A DNA stretch of 64,000 nt, taken from assembly GCA_047495785.1 (NCBI GenBank), contig JBLDXI010000048.1, positions 992,001 through 1,056,000 on the forward strand. The letters run 5' to 3'. Below, piece by piece: positions 10,162 to 22,879 of this stretch. The position numbers were made by a program, and so were the translations under genes. The DNA comes from Lepidodermella squamata. Lineage: Eukaryota; Gastrotricha. Within the stretch, counting starts at the first letter, position 1; every line of letters begins with the position of its first letter. The notes under the pieces are model-generated. The model was not told the origin of the DNA. It was given only the letters and a program-made list of their open reading frames with translations, and made no database searches.

Positions 10162-10750
10162 ATATTTATTTATTTATTTATGAGCATTAATATCCAAGGG
10201 GTGTAGGACAGCTCAGCTGAAAAAGAAGCATGATTAGTTTGAACAACAGTACAATAGATTCAATGTGAGAAGGTCATTATGTAGATATCCGCAAAGAATA
10301 GTAGGGAAAAAGAATGATATCACCAGTTTAAAAATATCGTTTTAGACTCAACAAGGATTTAGTAATCAATCATCAGTAACGGTTAACGTTATTTAGAATT
10401 TCATCGCTTGCTTCGATGACATCACAACCTTCCTCAGCCTTTGGAGCAGGTTCAGACAATAAATAATGGTAAGTTAGGTTCCGGCATTGATCAGCGCTGG
10501 TAGCCAAGCGAATTTCGTTCGGTAAACTGTTCCACAACGCGGCGCCACGGTATCGAAGCGCGGGGTCCACAGCAGCATGCGACGACCATGAGCAGCCATA
10601 GCTGATTCGATAGATATTTGATTCACAATTTAATCGACCCCAGACTCGTCGCATTGTCGTTAGAATAGCATGTGCACAGGGCTTTTTAGTAACGCTGGGT
10701 ATTTTGTGGGGACATAAATAAACTTTCTTTGTTTGAATTTTCCTAACCAA
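10162..10750 (-). mobile_element. LINE (non-LTR retrotransposon) 3' fragment
   Basis: A minus-strand ORF (10750-10373) contains RYRGAALWNSLPNEIRLATS, the ending typical of many animal LINE reverse-transcriptase ORFs. Downstream on the same strand, near 10165-10185, is an ATAA-repeat tail, as expected for a LINE 3' end. Only the C-terminal tip survives, so this is a 5'-truncated insertion. Confidence 0.7.
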
Positions 10751-11094
10751 TTAGAAATTTATCTCATTTTCGGTCTTCTGCGGTGTTCGGGGTAGCGAGG
10801 AAAGTTGAATCTCATAAGAGAAGCTCATACAAGCTGGAAAAGCCACAAAATTCGCCAAATTCTTGCAAAGGTGAAAAATCGAAATTTACGGCTGTGGACC
10901 CCTTGCAAACGTGTACGCAATACCTGTAGATATTGCCAAAAAGTCAATCAGGAAGGATTAAAAAGGCCGAGAAGTTTCATCGACACCTCTTATTGTGACA
11001 CTCAATCGTTCCCAATATTTTATTTTTCAACAAAAAAAGAAACATTTGAAGTTATAATGCTTGAAGCGTACTTCAACACCTTCTTTTTCGGTTA

Positions 11095-12345
11095 TCAATC
11101 TTTCAAATTTATGGAAATAATACAATAAGCGAGTACTGCCAACAGCGTTATCGATGCTGTCACAGCAACTGCGACATCTAGCACCCGAACCAAGCTGATC
11201 TTCAAGTGAAAAAGCTTAAACGACCTCTGTGCACTTTTCCATTCGCAAAGGGCCACAGCAAACACGGAATAGGCAGTAATAAATGCTGCCACACAAACAC
11301 TTGCCTGCATGCCGAACACTGTGTATATTCGAATCGATTTTTTCGGCAGTTCAGCCGTAACCATCTGAAGGGCAAACATAAGTGATAGAAAAGTCGTAAT
11401 GCAGAACCCCGACCGATCGGGTAGCGAGGGTGGCATGATAAGAGCTATCAGAGAAAGGGTGACGATCAAAAATACGGGTGCATAGTAGCTGCTTAGGAAC
11501 ATCGAGCTGTCGCGTTGTAATGTTACGGTCAAAATTGCATGATAATATTTGTTACTGCCCGCTAGGTTATCACTGCCATCCGGAACGCGTACTGATAGAT
11601 TCGACGACAATGAAACCACAGTCCATATATCAGCCTCACTTAAAGCAGTCGGCATTATCGTAAAATCGACCTCGACTAGAGCCACTGCGTGAAGCGCATG
11701 GTCAGCAATGTAAACCATGGAGCATTCGAGTTGATCGAATGGGAATCTTTTGAAATCAAAGCCATCGCATTTTGTCGTTATCAGTGTCAACCCAGAGGCC
11801 ACAGCTGCAACTGGCCCGTGTTGCCGTATGAAGACTTGGAAAGTTATCAGGTTTTTCGCGATATTAAAGCTTCGATCGGAATTTGTGTGATAAATATTAG
11901 GTACCCACATGTTTTCACTTTTTCTTAGCAGTTCGAATTGCTGTATTGATTCGTTCGAGTATTTAAACAAAACATTCTGATCCTCCGGCTTGCAAACCGT
12001 CTCCGGGTATTGCCAAATTAGAAAGACCTGGGCTTGAAGCTCCATTCTAATATATTTGTAGGATATATTTCTCCTAAGACGTAATAATCCTATTACTTAC
12101 TGCTCGCGTAAGTCGTCAACTTCATTGATACGCACAATGCGGAAAACCATCCAGACATTTATCGGTAGATCGCTCAATCGACCTGCCAAACGCAGTTCTG
12201 TTACAATGTCCGGCGAATTAACCAGCGGGCATGTATGGTTGAGCACCATAGCCTCTGCCCAACTATAAATAGACGCCGGGCGCTCGTCTTCAGCCCCACG
12301 TGCTGACATCAAGATAATCGTGAGAAAAAATACTCGCGGAGACAT
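11095..12345 (-). CDS. Cys-loop ligand-gated ion channel subunit, copy C
   Basis: Exons 12345-12101 and 12046-11095 encode 398 aa. Exon 1 ends ...DLREQ with a strong CA|GTAAGT donor; the split codon gives Gln instead of the Arg used by the other copies. It has the signal peptide, TCPLVNSPDI (a diverged family signature), Cys-loop CDGFDFKRFPFDQLEC, TLQRDSS and M2 preceded by PDRSGF. The short M3-M4 linker carries a Trp and a Cys (CEWKSAQ). The frame is intact. Several predicted N-glycosylation sites (NHT, NES, NLS) lie in the extracellular half. Confidence 0.9.
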
Positions 12346-13160
12346 CAGGTTGTATCAGGTATATGCGATAAGTTAAAATTTGGTTGATGATAGAAGATTA
12401 AAAGCTTTATTCGACGTTTAATTCGAAATGAACTCATCCTCGGCAGCGTCAGGCGGGAGGAAATTGAAGCTTCGAAATCATGATCCAATTGTAAAAAGGT
12501 CGAGAGGTAAACACCAGATATCGGTCGATCATTTAATATCCATTCCCTTATGCAGGAAACATACCTGAACGTGCAAATCGATATTTGAGACTGATCAAAG
12601 GAGAATCATGCAATCTCTCGAGGAATTTAGGTACTGTCATCAACCAATTACCTGGTTAATTACCTAATTATCTAATTACTAGTAAACTGGGTCAGTAAAT
12701 TTCCAAATACTGTAATCCCTCGATAAAAGCTTCCCGGTTAGAGGCATTTTTTTAATGTAGGGCTCGAAAAATAAATTTTCGGCTACCTTGATAAAGCACC
12801 TCTTGTTAGAATAGAACGGGTCTGGCGCCGGACCACGTACCTTTATTGAGAGAGTACTGTAATAATTTTCTTTACCAATTCTATTTAGGCAAAACTAAAA
12901 GCGTGAGATTATTGCTCAGCTTGAGACGGATCGAGTTAATTCTTGACATGAACAGCATTACACTTGAACAAGATACAGTATCAAATTTAACGAGTGTCAA
13001 ACCCACTTTTGTTCTAATGCTAATAGTCTTAACAGTCGAACGTCCGAAAAAGTTTGACTCATCGCAATTCTTCAACATTAAATTGCGTGATTGCGTGATT
13101 ACATCAACATTAAGGTGAAAGAATCATGGTCCGATTTATTGCATATAAAATTTATTAGCC
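12346..13160. other. Intergenic, between copies C and D
   Basis: Nothing supportable. A 90-codon plus-strand ORF at 12846 has no signal peptide, domain or paralogue here and is regarded as chance. Confidence 0.5.
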
Positions 13161-14421
13161 TCAATTATCTATTATGGAATTAGCGCAATGGGCTGTGATA
13201 ACAAGCAGTATTACAGAAGCCGCAGTTGCTACCAGGGCGTCCAATGCTCGGATGATGCTCATCTTCATACGGCCGATAGCGATGGAACGCTGAGCCATTT
13301 CCGCATCAGAAAACGCAACAGCAAACACGGTGTACGCTGTGATGAAGCCTGCAACACAAATACTACCCCGCATGCCGAAGACTGTGTAGATTCGAACCGA
13401 TTTCCGTGGAAGTTCTGTCATGACTAGCTGGAGAACAAACATGAGAGATAGAAATGTCGTAATGCAGAAGCTTGTTCGATCTGTTAAAGCTGGCGGCAAA
13501 ATTAAAGCGACCAAAGACAAGAGAATAATGAGAAAAACTGGAAGGAAGTAGTTGCACATGAACCACGAACTGTCGCGTTGCAACGTGATTGTTAACTTGA
13601 GGTGGTGTCTTTCGAATCCCTCTGTAAGATTGTAGTAAAGATCTTCAGGGGCCTTCAATTCTAACTTTTTTGAAATAGAAACCAAGTGCCAAATTTCACC
13701 TTCGCCAAGTGCCGATGGGAGGATCGAATATGTAACATCAGATAAGACAACCAAACCGGACCAATGATCAACCAGGAAATCCATTGAGCAGCTTTATCGA
13801 AGGGGAACCTGCTAAAGTCGAATCCATTGCAGTTTGTGGTTAGAGAAGTAAGTCCTGATGCGAGCGCTAAAACCGGTTGGTACGGAACCACAAGCAGCTG
13901 ATATACAAAGAGATTCTTCGCTACGTTAAAGTTACGGTCGGCATTGGTGTGATAGATTGCAGGTAGCCACATATTATCTCTTGTTCGATTCAAGATGAAA
14001 TATGAATTATTGAGCGACTTGTTAGCATACTGGAACAATGTGTGTTGATCTTCTGGGTCGCAGCCATTTCTCGATAAATTCCAAGATAACATTATTAAGG
14101 CTTGAACCTCAATTCTGGAATGAAAAGTCATCAGGTGGATTCAAAATCTCAAACAATCAATCTTTAATCTTACCGTTCTCTTAATTCATCTATTTCGTTT
14201 ATTCGAACAACGTGGAAGTACACATCGACGTTGATCGGCAGATCAGAATCACGACCCGCAAGCTGTAACTCAGAAATAAGATCTGGAGAATCGGCCAATG
14301 GGCATGTGACGTTCAGAAACATGTTCTCCGCCCATCTGTACAACGACTTGGGACGACGATCTTCAGTCCCGCATTCTACTGTGATGATAACCGCCGCGAA
14401 TACGATTAATTCACGCAGCAT
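13161..14421 (-). pseudogene. Cys-loop channel copy D, frameshifted in the Cys-loop
   Basis: Exon 1 (14421-14174) and exon 2 (14114-13161) match copy E closely, but at about 13790 the coding strand lacks 4 bp relative to E. The deletion falls between FPFDK and the residues after the second cysteine of the Cys-loop. It therefore removes that cysteine and shifts the frame, and the frame then stops within about 30 codons. Downstream codons (M1-M4, M2 preceded by LTDR) remain conserved, so the lesion is young or is a sequencing error. Exon 2 starts with Ile where most copies have Met. Confidence 0.85.
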
Positions 14422-15436
14422 TTAGATGCACAATGGAAGCAATCGATGAGATTACTTGCGATGACTTCATGAAAGAGCCCCGCTCTTTTTTAAGAAGTTT
14501 TGCTAATATTGCCGACTACGTATAGAATGCAACGATCGTCAGTATAATATCATATAAGGATCGATTCATCGCAGAGGGCTATATTTTTTGCTTGTGAGTT
14601 CCTTATTGGCATGAGCGATTTCTAACATTAAAAACGGCGATAACTTTTACGGCCCTTTCTCTAGCTGTCATTTTATGTTATTTATATTATCGCATCATTC
14701 CTATCAAATCAATAAACAATCGCCCCCCAATACAAGGATTAAATTAATGTGTGAGCGGCATTTTATCAACCTTTTAACGCTTGGTACTTTCTTGCCGTGA
14801 ACAGTAAATACATACATACTAAAAAATGGGAAAGGGAAATGTATTAACCCTTTCACGGTCAAATTTTCGCTATTGGAATTCAATCAAACCGGCCGAATAC
14901 GTCCTATCCGCCCAAACTTATGCAATCGGTTTAATACATTTCCATTTCGGTTGAATTGCAATCTAAAATTCCAAAGCTGAAGGCACCTGACGCAGAAATT
15001 AGGGTTCTCGAAAAATCGCTCAGCTGGGCGGATATGGGACGATTTCGGCCAGTTTTCGTACAGCCTTAACGGTGATAGAAAAAGACAAACGGATTTCAAA
15101 ATCGTAATCAGGGCCTTTCAAACCCCCTAAAACTGCTGTCCAAAATTTTTCTCTCGCAGATAGCTAATTCCGCCATGAAACGGTTAAATTGAGACGAATC
15201 GATTTTAAGCCTCGCAGTTCAGACAGCATAACTGGAAAAAGTTGCCGGCTATTTTTTAGAGTGTAAAGATCAAAACCAAAAGCAAAACCATGCTTTATTC
15301 CATTGCGTCTTTCAACTCCTACATTACACTTCTATCGGGATTCGTTAAATCGCGTGGTTTTGGAGTAGGTTTAAAGTGAACTTTGAGGTGAAAATATTAA
15401 GGGCCTATTACTTCATTTGAAATTTATTAGATAGCC
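14422..15436. other. Intergenic, upstream of D and downstream of E
   Basis: The stretch near 14605-14720 (TTGGCATGAGCGATTT..., GGCTGTCAT-like) is repeated near 17157-17290 upstream of copy E. This shows that the D/E duplication included 5' flanking sequence. The remainder holds no gene. Confidence 0.55.
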
Positions 15437-16716
15437 TCAGTTATTATTAATAATAATCGAATTGGCGCAGTAGGCTATGATAAAAATCAGTGTCAAAAAA
15501 GCCGCAGATGCGACCAGAGCATCGAGAGCCCGAATGACGCTCATCTTAATAGATCCAACAGATATCAAACGCTGAGCGATTTCCGACTCTGCAAACGCAA
15601 CAGCAAGCACCGTGTAGGCTGTGATGAAGCCTGCAACACAGATACTGGCCTGCATGCTGAACACTGTGTAGATTCGAACCGATTTCCGTGGAAGTTCTGT
15701 CATGACTAGCTGGAGAACAAACATGAGAGATAGAAATGTCGTAATGCAGAAGCTTGTTCGATCTGTTAAAGCTGGCGGCAAAATTAGAGCAACCAAGGAC
15801 AATGAAGTGATTAGAATCACTGGGAGGATGTAGTTGCCAATGAACCTTGAGCTGTTGCGTTGCAAAGTGATTGTTAACTTGAGGTGGTGCCTTTTGTATC
15901 CATCTGTAAGATTGTAGTAAAGATCTTCAGGGGCCTTCAACTCTAAATTTTTTGATATTGAAACCAAGTGCCAAATGTCTCCTTCACTCAATGCCCTTGC
16001 GAGGATCGAATATGTAACATCGGATAAGACAACTAAACCGGACCAGTGGTCAACCAGGAAATTCATTGAGCATTCGACTTTATCGAAAGGGAACCTGGTA
16101 AAGTCGAATCCATCGCAGTTTGTGGTTAGAGAAGTAAGTCCCGATGCGAGCGCTAAAACCGGTTGGTAAGGAACCACAAATAACTGATATACGGGGAGGC
16201 TCTTTGCCAAGTTGAAACTGCGGTCGGCATTTGTGTGATAGATTGCAGGTAGCCACATATTATCTCTTGTTCGATTCAAGAGGAAATATGAACTATTGAG
16301 CGAATTGTTAGTATACTGGAACAATGTGTGTTGATCTTCTGGGTAGCAGCCATTTCTCGATAGATTCCAATTGAGAATTATTAGGGCTTGAATCACAATT
16401 CTGAAAAGAAAAATGACGAGGCGGATATGGCTGTTTCTCAAATCTTTAGATTTAGGTTTGAAGCGTACCGTTCTTTCAGTTCATCGATTTCGCTAACTCG
16501 AACGAGGTGGAAGTACATATCGATTTCGATCGGCAGATCAGAATCACGACCCGCTAGCTGTAACTCAGAAATTAGATCTGGAGAATCGGCCAATGGACAT
16601 GTGACGTTCAGAAACATGTTCTCCGCCCATCTGTACAACGACTTGGGACGACGATCTTCAGTCCCGCATTCTACTGTGATAATAACCGCCGCGAATGCGA
16701 TTAATTCTCGCAACAT
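15437..16716 (-). CDS. Cys-loop ligand-gated ion channel subunit, copy E
   Basis: Exons 16716-16469 and 16400-15437 encode 403 aa, the intact sister of copy D. It has the signal peptide (MLRELIAFAAVIITVECG), TCPLADSPDLISEL, a loop-A-like WLPAIYHTNAD, Cys-loop CDGFDFTRFPFDKVEC, M2 preceded by PPALTDR (Thr rather than Pro at -2') and a short M3-M4 linker. Exon 1 and a roughly 120-bp stretch over M2 are almost identical to D, while the flanking coding sequence is clearly more diverged. Confidence 0.9.
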
Positions 16717-17559
16717 TCCTTGATGGTCAATCGAAACAATCGATGAGAAGGCCCGCTTATCGATACATATATACTTTGCGAATGTTTCCGGCCGCAGGAT
16801 GCAGCGAGCGTTAGTACATTATATCAAGCTGACAGGAAGATCTGTCGCCGACTACGGAGCCAAAAGGCACAGTCCTCGATTGCGTACCTGCCGGCAACAC
16901 CGCCAAGCAAATCCACAGGAGAACACGGTTTCCTCCCTCCCGGTCTGGGACGCAATTCACCAGCAATCAATATATGGCTACTCAGCACGCAAAGCCTGGG
17001 GACATCATCATAAGCCTAGTGATGATGTCTGATACCAAATGCTAAATGTCCAAAAGAAACGCGCATAATTAAAGAGTATGAGTATGAGTATTAGGATGTA
17101 TTCCACTATTATAAAATAACATATTCATATTCATAATATTCATTGGAAAGCAGATTGGCATGAGCGATTTTTAAGATTAAAAACGGCAATCACATTAATT
17201 ATTATGGCTCTTTATCTGGCTGTCATATTATTGTGTAATATTGTAATATTGTTTTATATCGCTATCATTCTTTTCTGTATTCTCAAAATGAGAGGAGCTA
17301 ACGTGGAACCTTTTAGAAATCGGAGATCATAGATAGCTACCGCTGGAAAATTGCTACAGGAATGTAAATGATAGTGAAATATTCAGCCATGTTGATTTAA
17401 CTCGGGACATAATTGAGGGGTGGCATTTTCGATTTCTCCTCTTTTATTATCACAGAATTGGCGATATAGGACAGATCGAGAAAGCATAGATACCTCGCTT
17501 TATTTGCAAATTCAATAAAGCGAACAACAATATATAATTTCCCGACTGAAAGGCAAACA
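16717..17559. other. Divergence point of the array, between minus copy E and plus copy F
   Basis: This would contain both promoters. It includes the flank shared with copy D (17157-17290) and an unrelated GC-richer insert (about 16850-17060) ending in GAGTATGAGTATGAGTATT. The insert could be a short retroposon tail. No gene supported. Confidence 0.45.
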
Positions 17560-18863
17560 ATGATTTCAAATCTCGAATCGAACCATGTTAGGAGACTTGT
17601 AATTCAAAAAATTGCAATGCTGCTTTCTTTCATTATCCACAGTATTTTAAGTTTGCCGTCTACGAAGTGTTCCGCAGAAGATGCTCCCCAATCAGTATAT
17701 ACATGGGCAGAGATGATGGTGTGGAATACCACATGTCCGTTAGCCAACTCGCCCAATCTGGTCGACGAGCTCAGGCTGTCTGGGCGAATGTCTGATTTGC
17801 CTATCCTTGTTGATATGACTTGCCGCATCATACGTATCAATGAAGTTAACGACCTGACTGAAAGGTAAATTTTCACTGGATTCATCCCGATCAATTCCGC
17901 ATTTTTGAACATAGGATGCAACTACAGGCACAACTCATGTTCAGTTGGAAACTGCCGAGAAGTGGCTGCGATCCTGAAGATCAAAATGTTCTTTTCAAAT
18001 ATTCGAATCTAACGGAACAAATGGTTACATTTAATCGTAGTCGCCATGGCAATCATTGGATACCAGAAATTTACCACATAAATGCTGACCGTGGCTTTAA
18101 CGTTGCGCGGAATCTGCCGATATCGCAACTGATGATTGAGGCTAACAAACCTGTGGTTGCGTATACATCAGGATATTCCACGATAACGACTAATTGCGAT
18201 GGATTCGATTTCAAACGATTCCCGTTTGACGAAGTCGTCTGTTCAATAGACTACGTCGTCGATCATTTACCGAATTTGGTGGTTTTTAGTGAGCTAGATT
18301 TTTTCATTAGTTCGACAGCTCTGACAGATGGCGATCTATGGAGCCAAGTTGCGACATCGAAGAACCTATCAGTGAAAGTCCCCGATGGTTATCCTGAAAC
18401 CTTCGGCGAGAGATCTCAAGCAAGGTTAACTTTAATCTTGAAGCGCGACAGTTCGATTTTGGTGGCCACCTACATTCTGCCTGTATTTTTGATCATCGCT
18501 TTGTCACTGGTTTCACTGATCCTGCCGCCAGATGCACCTGATCGGCCCAACATCTGCATTACAACATTTCTATCCATCATGTTTGCTCTTGAGCTAGTTG
18601 CAGCTGAGGTGCCGCGGAAATCGGTTCGCATCTACACACTCTTCGGCATGCAGGCCAGTATTTGTGTAACTGCAGGTATTACAGCCTACGCGGTGTTTGC
18701 AGTTGCGTTTGCCGATGCGGAAATTGCGAAGAAGCTGATACGAGTCGGCCGCAGAAACATGAGGTTGATTCGATTTGTCGATCTGTGCGTCGCAACTGCA
18801 GCGCTGACTATTTTGATGGCGGTAATAACCTACTGCGTGATATCAATCAATTCTACGGATTGA
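17560..18863 (+). CDS. Cys-loop ligand-gated ion channel subunit, copy F
   Basis: Exons 17560-17864 and 17915-18863 encode 417 aa, or fewer if a downstream Met before LLSFIIHS is used, which would place the signal peptide better. Cys-loop CDGFDFKRFPFDEVVC, pre-M1 LKRDSS, M2 preceded by APDRPNI, and M3-M4 linker ADAEIAKKLIRVGRRNM. Donor AG|GTAAAT and acceptor ATAG|G are canonical and the intron is 50 bp. This is the first plus-strand copy. Confidence 0.9.
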
Positions 18864-19764
18864 ATTGATAGATTTTTCAACTTGTTTGAAACAATTTTTT
18901 GTTCATAGCTGCAATGATTTATAATGAACCCAAAAATGAAAATAAATAAAACAAATAGATTCAGCTGCGTGTAACGGTGATTGGTTCTCGCGATCACGGG
19001 ATCATACCGACGACCCGACTTGCTTGCTGTTAGGTTAAGTTGTAGCAAAAAAACACGTCCAAACGTAGGCCGAAACGGAAGATAATAATTTCATGCATAG
19101 TTGGGCTTTTTATAGCCACTTCAAGGCAACAGGTGGACCCCGCGCACTGATCTCTTGATGATACTAGAGACTCCAGAGATTCTGATCATACAGTTTTATG
19201 CCAAAATAGCATTTTTGGAAACAATACCCAACTATGAAATCTTTGTTAAGCTCTCCTCGTCCCTCGTCAAAGGCTATCAACTGATATAACTTGCAAGGGT
19301 ATACGATCTATAACCTGGCAATGTCAATTGGGTGGGAACTTTCATTACTTCAAAGGTGCGCCTAAAGATCGAGTACTGTAGATCTTTTGTCCTAAGCCAT
19401 ATTCAGTTGGTATTATTAAAAGGTATGGTAATCGAATAAAAGCAATACAAAACCCAGGAAATAATCGATTCCAGACTCGATTTTGTTTGCCAGAGGCAAA
19501 AGGTGTCTTTCATCTATTCCACCTCTTCTCGTTTATTATTTAGGTAGGTGTGACTCGCCGTTTTGTGTTTTCTCACGTGGATGAACAGCAATTCTAGATT
19601 AGAAGCTAGTGAAGAGCGAACATGCTTCAAACAAAGGAAAGGGTTGTGTGTCTAGGTATGATGTATAATTTCCTGACAGTGCAGCGAACGGCGCTCGAAC
19701 TTTAGCGATTGATTGGTTGAAAAAGTAAAACAAATCTATATTCTATGTCTATCACATTTCTGCA
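18864..19764. other. Intergenic, between copies F and G
   Basis: No gene seen. The last 150 bp before copy G are alignable with the upstream flank of copy H (27830-27936), including the ATGTATAATTTCCTGA stretch. Confidence 0.5.
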
Positions 19765-21014
19765 ATGTATCTGCTCTTTTTTCTCGTCACAATCACTCTA
19801 GTTTTGCCGAATTGTTGTGTTGAAGATCGTCCGAAATATTTTCATGAATGGCTACAACGTATGGTATTGAAGGAAACGTGCCCACTAGCCGACTCACCAG
19901 ACTTGCTGAATGAGCTATATTTAGCCGGCCGATCTTCAGATTTACCTATCAGAGTTCTTATGAATTTTGACATAGCTCGAATCAACGAAGTTAACGATAT
20001 GACTGAACGGCATGACTCCCATATTTGAAACGTCTACTTAAACATTTGTATTTCTTTTTTAGAATGGAGCTCCAGGCGCTAATGGCGTTGGCCTGGCTAC
20101 TTCCGGAGGAAGGCTGCAATCCTAAAGACCAAGAAGCCATCTTCAAATACACCAATATATCACCAAAGTTATTATATTTCAATCGAACGGCAGAAAACAT
20201 GTGGATCCCTGATTTGTATCACCTGAATGCTGACCACAGCTTCAATATCGCTAAAAGTCTGCCTGTACAGAAGCTTCAGATACAACCCAACGCACCAGTT
20301 GCTGCATTCGTATCGGGACTAGCCACGATAACAACGAACTGCGATGGCTTCGACTTCAAGCGTTTCCCGTTTGATAGACTCGAGTGCTCAATGGAGTTCT
20401 TAATAGACCAGTGGTCAACTCTTGTAGTGCTGGCTGCCGTCAATTACTCCATTTCTCCCCTGGCACTATCAGATGCAGATGTTTGGAGTTTCGTTTCAAA
20501 ATCTGAGAGCCTTATGATTAAACCTCCAGACGGCATAGACTGCAATAACGAGGTTTGCATTAAATCGAACCTCAGGCTGACTGTCACTTTGCAACGCAAC
20601 AGCTCCATGTTTTTGGGCGCCTACTTTCTCCCTGTATTCTTGATCATTTTTCTCATACTCGTTGCGCTCTCCATGCATCCGGCTCTACCTGATCGGCCCA
20701 GCTTTTGCGTCACGACATTTCTTTCTCTAATGTTTGCCATGCAAATGGTTGCCTACGAGCTGCCAAAGAAATCAGTTCGAATTTACACAGTCTTTGGTCT
20801 TCAGGCTAGTGTTTGTATTGCTGGCGTTATTACGGCATACAGCGTGATCGCGACCGCGTTTGCAGAGTCGAAAATTGGAAAGCAGCCGATTCAATTTGGC
20901 AGAAAGAAGATCAGCTTGATTCGACTTGTCGATCTTATCGTCGCGATTGCTGCGCTGATATCGTTCCTATGCGTCATAGCGTACTGCACCTATTCTATCA
21001 ATTCTAAGGATTGA
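19765..21014 (+). CDS. Cys-loop ligand-gated ion channel subunit, copy G (GC-AG intron)
   Basis: Exons 19765-20009 and 20063-21014 encode 398 aa. The domain order is as in copy B: Cys-loop CDGFDFKRFPFDRLEC, M2 with LPDRPSF, and a short linker FAESKIGKQPIQFGRKK. The intron begins GC (CG|GCATGA) where sister copy H has GT (CG|GTATGA). The rest of the donor is a poor match to the consensus, so splicing may be inefficient. An unspliced read-through stops after HDSHI. M1-M2 has MHPALP where the other copies have MPPALP. Confidence 0.85.
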
Positions 21015-21270
21015 AACAATGATTCGAAAGAAAGATTCCATATTGCATACATTTGATGGGAATTAAGTTTTCTCCTGTGTTTGAGCCCAAAATAGCTTGC
21101 GAGTAAGTGTTTCTGATAAAAAAATTATTAACACATTCTTATTGCTGAGTTATGCCTCTCGATACTTTCAACTATCATTATTGGGAAATGTAGCGATTGA
21201 TGCACGCTGGCAACAGACAGGTTGTAATATTAAATAAACCGATGAAGAGTTTTCTTTTCGAAGAAAAAAA

Positions 21271-21296
21271 GGGGCAGTTGATCGTACGTTCTTTAC
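21271..21296. repeat. Left terminal inverted repeat of Harbinger element
   Basis: Begins GGGGCAGTTGATCG and pairs with the reverse complement of 24219-24244. Confidence 0.75.
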
Positions 21297-21563
21297 AATA
21301 ACGTATGTTATCCTAATTATAATTTATTTACTATAATTTTTACTAAGGTAGCCGAAATTATTATAACGTGGGGCTAATTTTTAGATGAGTTAGTTTAAGT
21401 TAATTTAAATTTAAATTTATCGATGTCTGCAATTTATCAGTAATAGGCAATTGCGCAAATTGCTATGTAAATTACGTCACAATCACAAGATGGGACGTCA
21501 TTGTTCCAATGTTTTGAATTTGAAGCTCGAAATTGCTGATTTCTTCATCATCAGCCAGTCGAA

Positions 21564-22696
21564 ATGCCTGTTTTCAATCAGGAACGCGTCATCCGTGACC
21601 GTTCCAATCCTTTCACTGCTTTCAGCGAAAATCAGTTTTTTCTACGCTATCGTTTTACAAAGAAGTCAGTTAAGAAGATTCACAGGCTCATTAAACGGGA
21701 TTTGGTACGTCGCCGGACTAACCGGAATAAATCAATTTCGACAATGCTTCAGGTACTGATCACACTGCGATTTTTCGCTACTGGTGGTTTCCAACGTGTG
21801 ATAGGTATGATATCCCTATTCGGCGAAATTTTAATTGTCTCTGATGAATAGGAGATATTCACGGTGTTGATCATACTAGTGTCTGCAAAATTGTTCATCT
21901 TGTGGCTGAGGCACTTGCCAGGAAGCTGGACAAATTCGTAGTTATGCCTCGAAACAATCAAGAAGTGCGTGAAATAGCTGCGAGTTTCTACGAATATGGT
22001 GGCTTCCCGAATTGTCTGGGCGCAGTTGATTGCTCCTTGATCAAAATTCAAAAACAGTCGCATCTCCCTGACCCCGATGTTTTTTGGTGTAGAAAAAGTA
22101 TTTCTTTAATTACTGAAATCGAAATGTTTCTAGGCATTTTTGTTTCAGAATATTACGCTCTCAATATCCAAGTAGTCTGCGATTTCGAGGGCCGGATTAG
22201 GGACATAGTTGCCCGTTGGCCGGGCAGTGTTCATGACTCGACGATTTACAAGTCTTCGCAGGTGAAAAAGAAACTGCAATGTGCGCCACGCTTCAATGGA
22301 TACCACCTTATAGCCGACAAGGGTTATCAAGTCGCTCCCGAGCTGCTGACCCCTCTCAGAAATCCTACAACTGACGCAGAGTTGGACTACAACCGATCGC
22401 TAAGTCGTTGTCGTGCTGTTATTGAGCGTCTTTTCGGCATTTTGAAGAGCCGTTTTCGCTGTCTACAAAGCGTAGACAATCGCCTCAGATTTCGAGCCGA
22501 TCGCTGTGCTAATGTCATCCTCGCATGCGCTGTCTTACACAACATTGCAATCAATCTGCGCGAACCGCCGATCCTTGGCGATAATGAAATGGAAGATGAA
22601 GTTGAGGCGCCGGAAGCTCATGATCAAGGCGAATACCTGGCTATGACACTGGGAGAACGAATTCGCCGCAGTATTATTGATCGATACTTCACGTGA
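21564..22696 (+). CDS. Harbinger transposase (DDE nuclease, HARBI1-like)
   Basis: Three exons, 21564-21804, 21852-22097 and 22149-22696, keep one frame of 344 codons with introns of 47 and 51 bp. The N-terminal part has the RYRFTKKSV...LI and TLRFFATGGFQRVIGD helix-turn-helix-like segments. The catalytic domain shows GAVDCSLIKI (first D), CRKKYYALNIQ across the second splice junction, WPGSVHDSTIY (second D), ADKGY and CRAVIERLFGILKSRF (catalytic E). All three acidic residues and the splice sites are intact, so the protein may be active. In known elements it works with the partner Myb-like protein for nuclear import and DNA binding. Confidence 0.92.
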
Positions 22697-22879
22697 CTAT
22701 TAATGCTTTTTTTGGATCGAAAATAAGCTTGCAAGAATTGATAATGGTTTATTTCAAATTCGGCTTGCCTAGCTACTAAAACTGGTCGATCTTCTAGTTT
22801 TATCACATCTAATGTATCATGAAAAAGTGAAAAATAAGAAAGTCATTGTTCGTTGAATGTCAATCTGATTCATTCATGT

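Noticed and set aside
10805-11128. 107-codon plus ORF beside copy C
   Set aside because: It overlaps the 3' end of copy C on the other strand and its translation has no recognisable feature.
12846-13118. 90-codon plus ORF between copies C and D
   Set aside because: No signal peptide, domain, splice context or paralogue; likely chance.
18951-19030. tRNA-like GGTTCTCGC...CCGACC segment
   Set aside because: The arms do not fold into a cloverleaf with a proper acceptor and anticodon stem.
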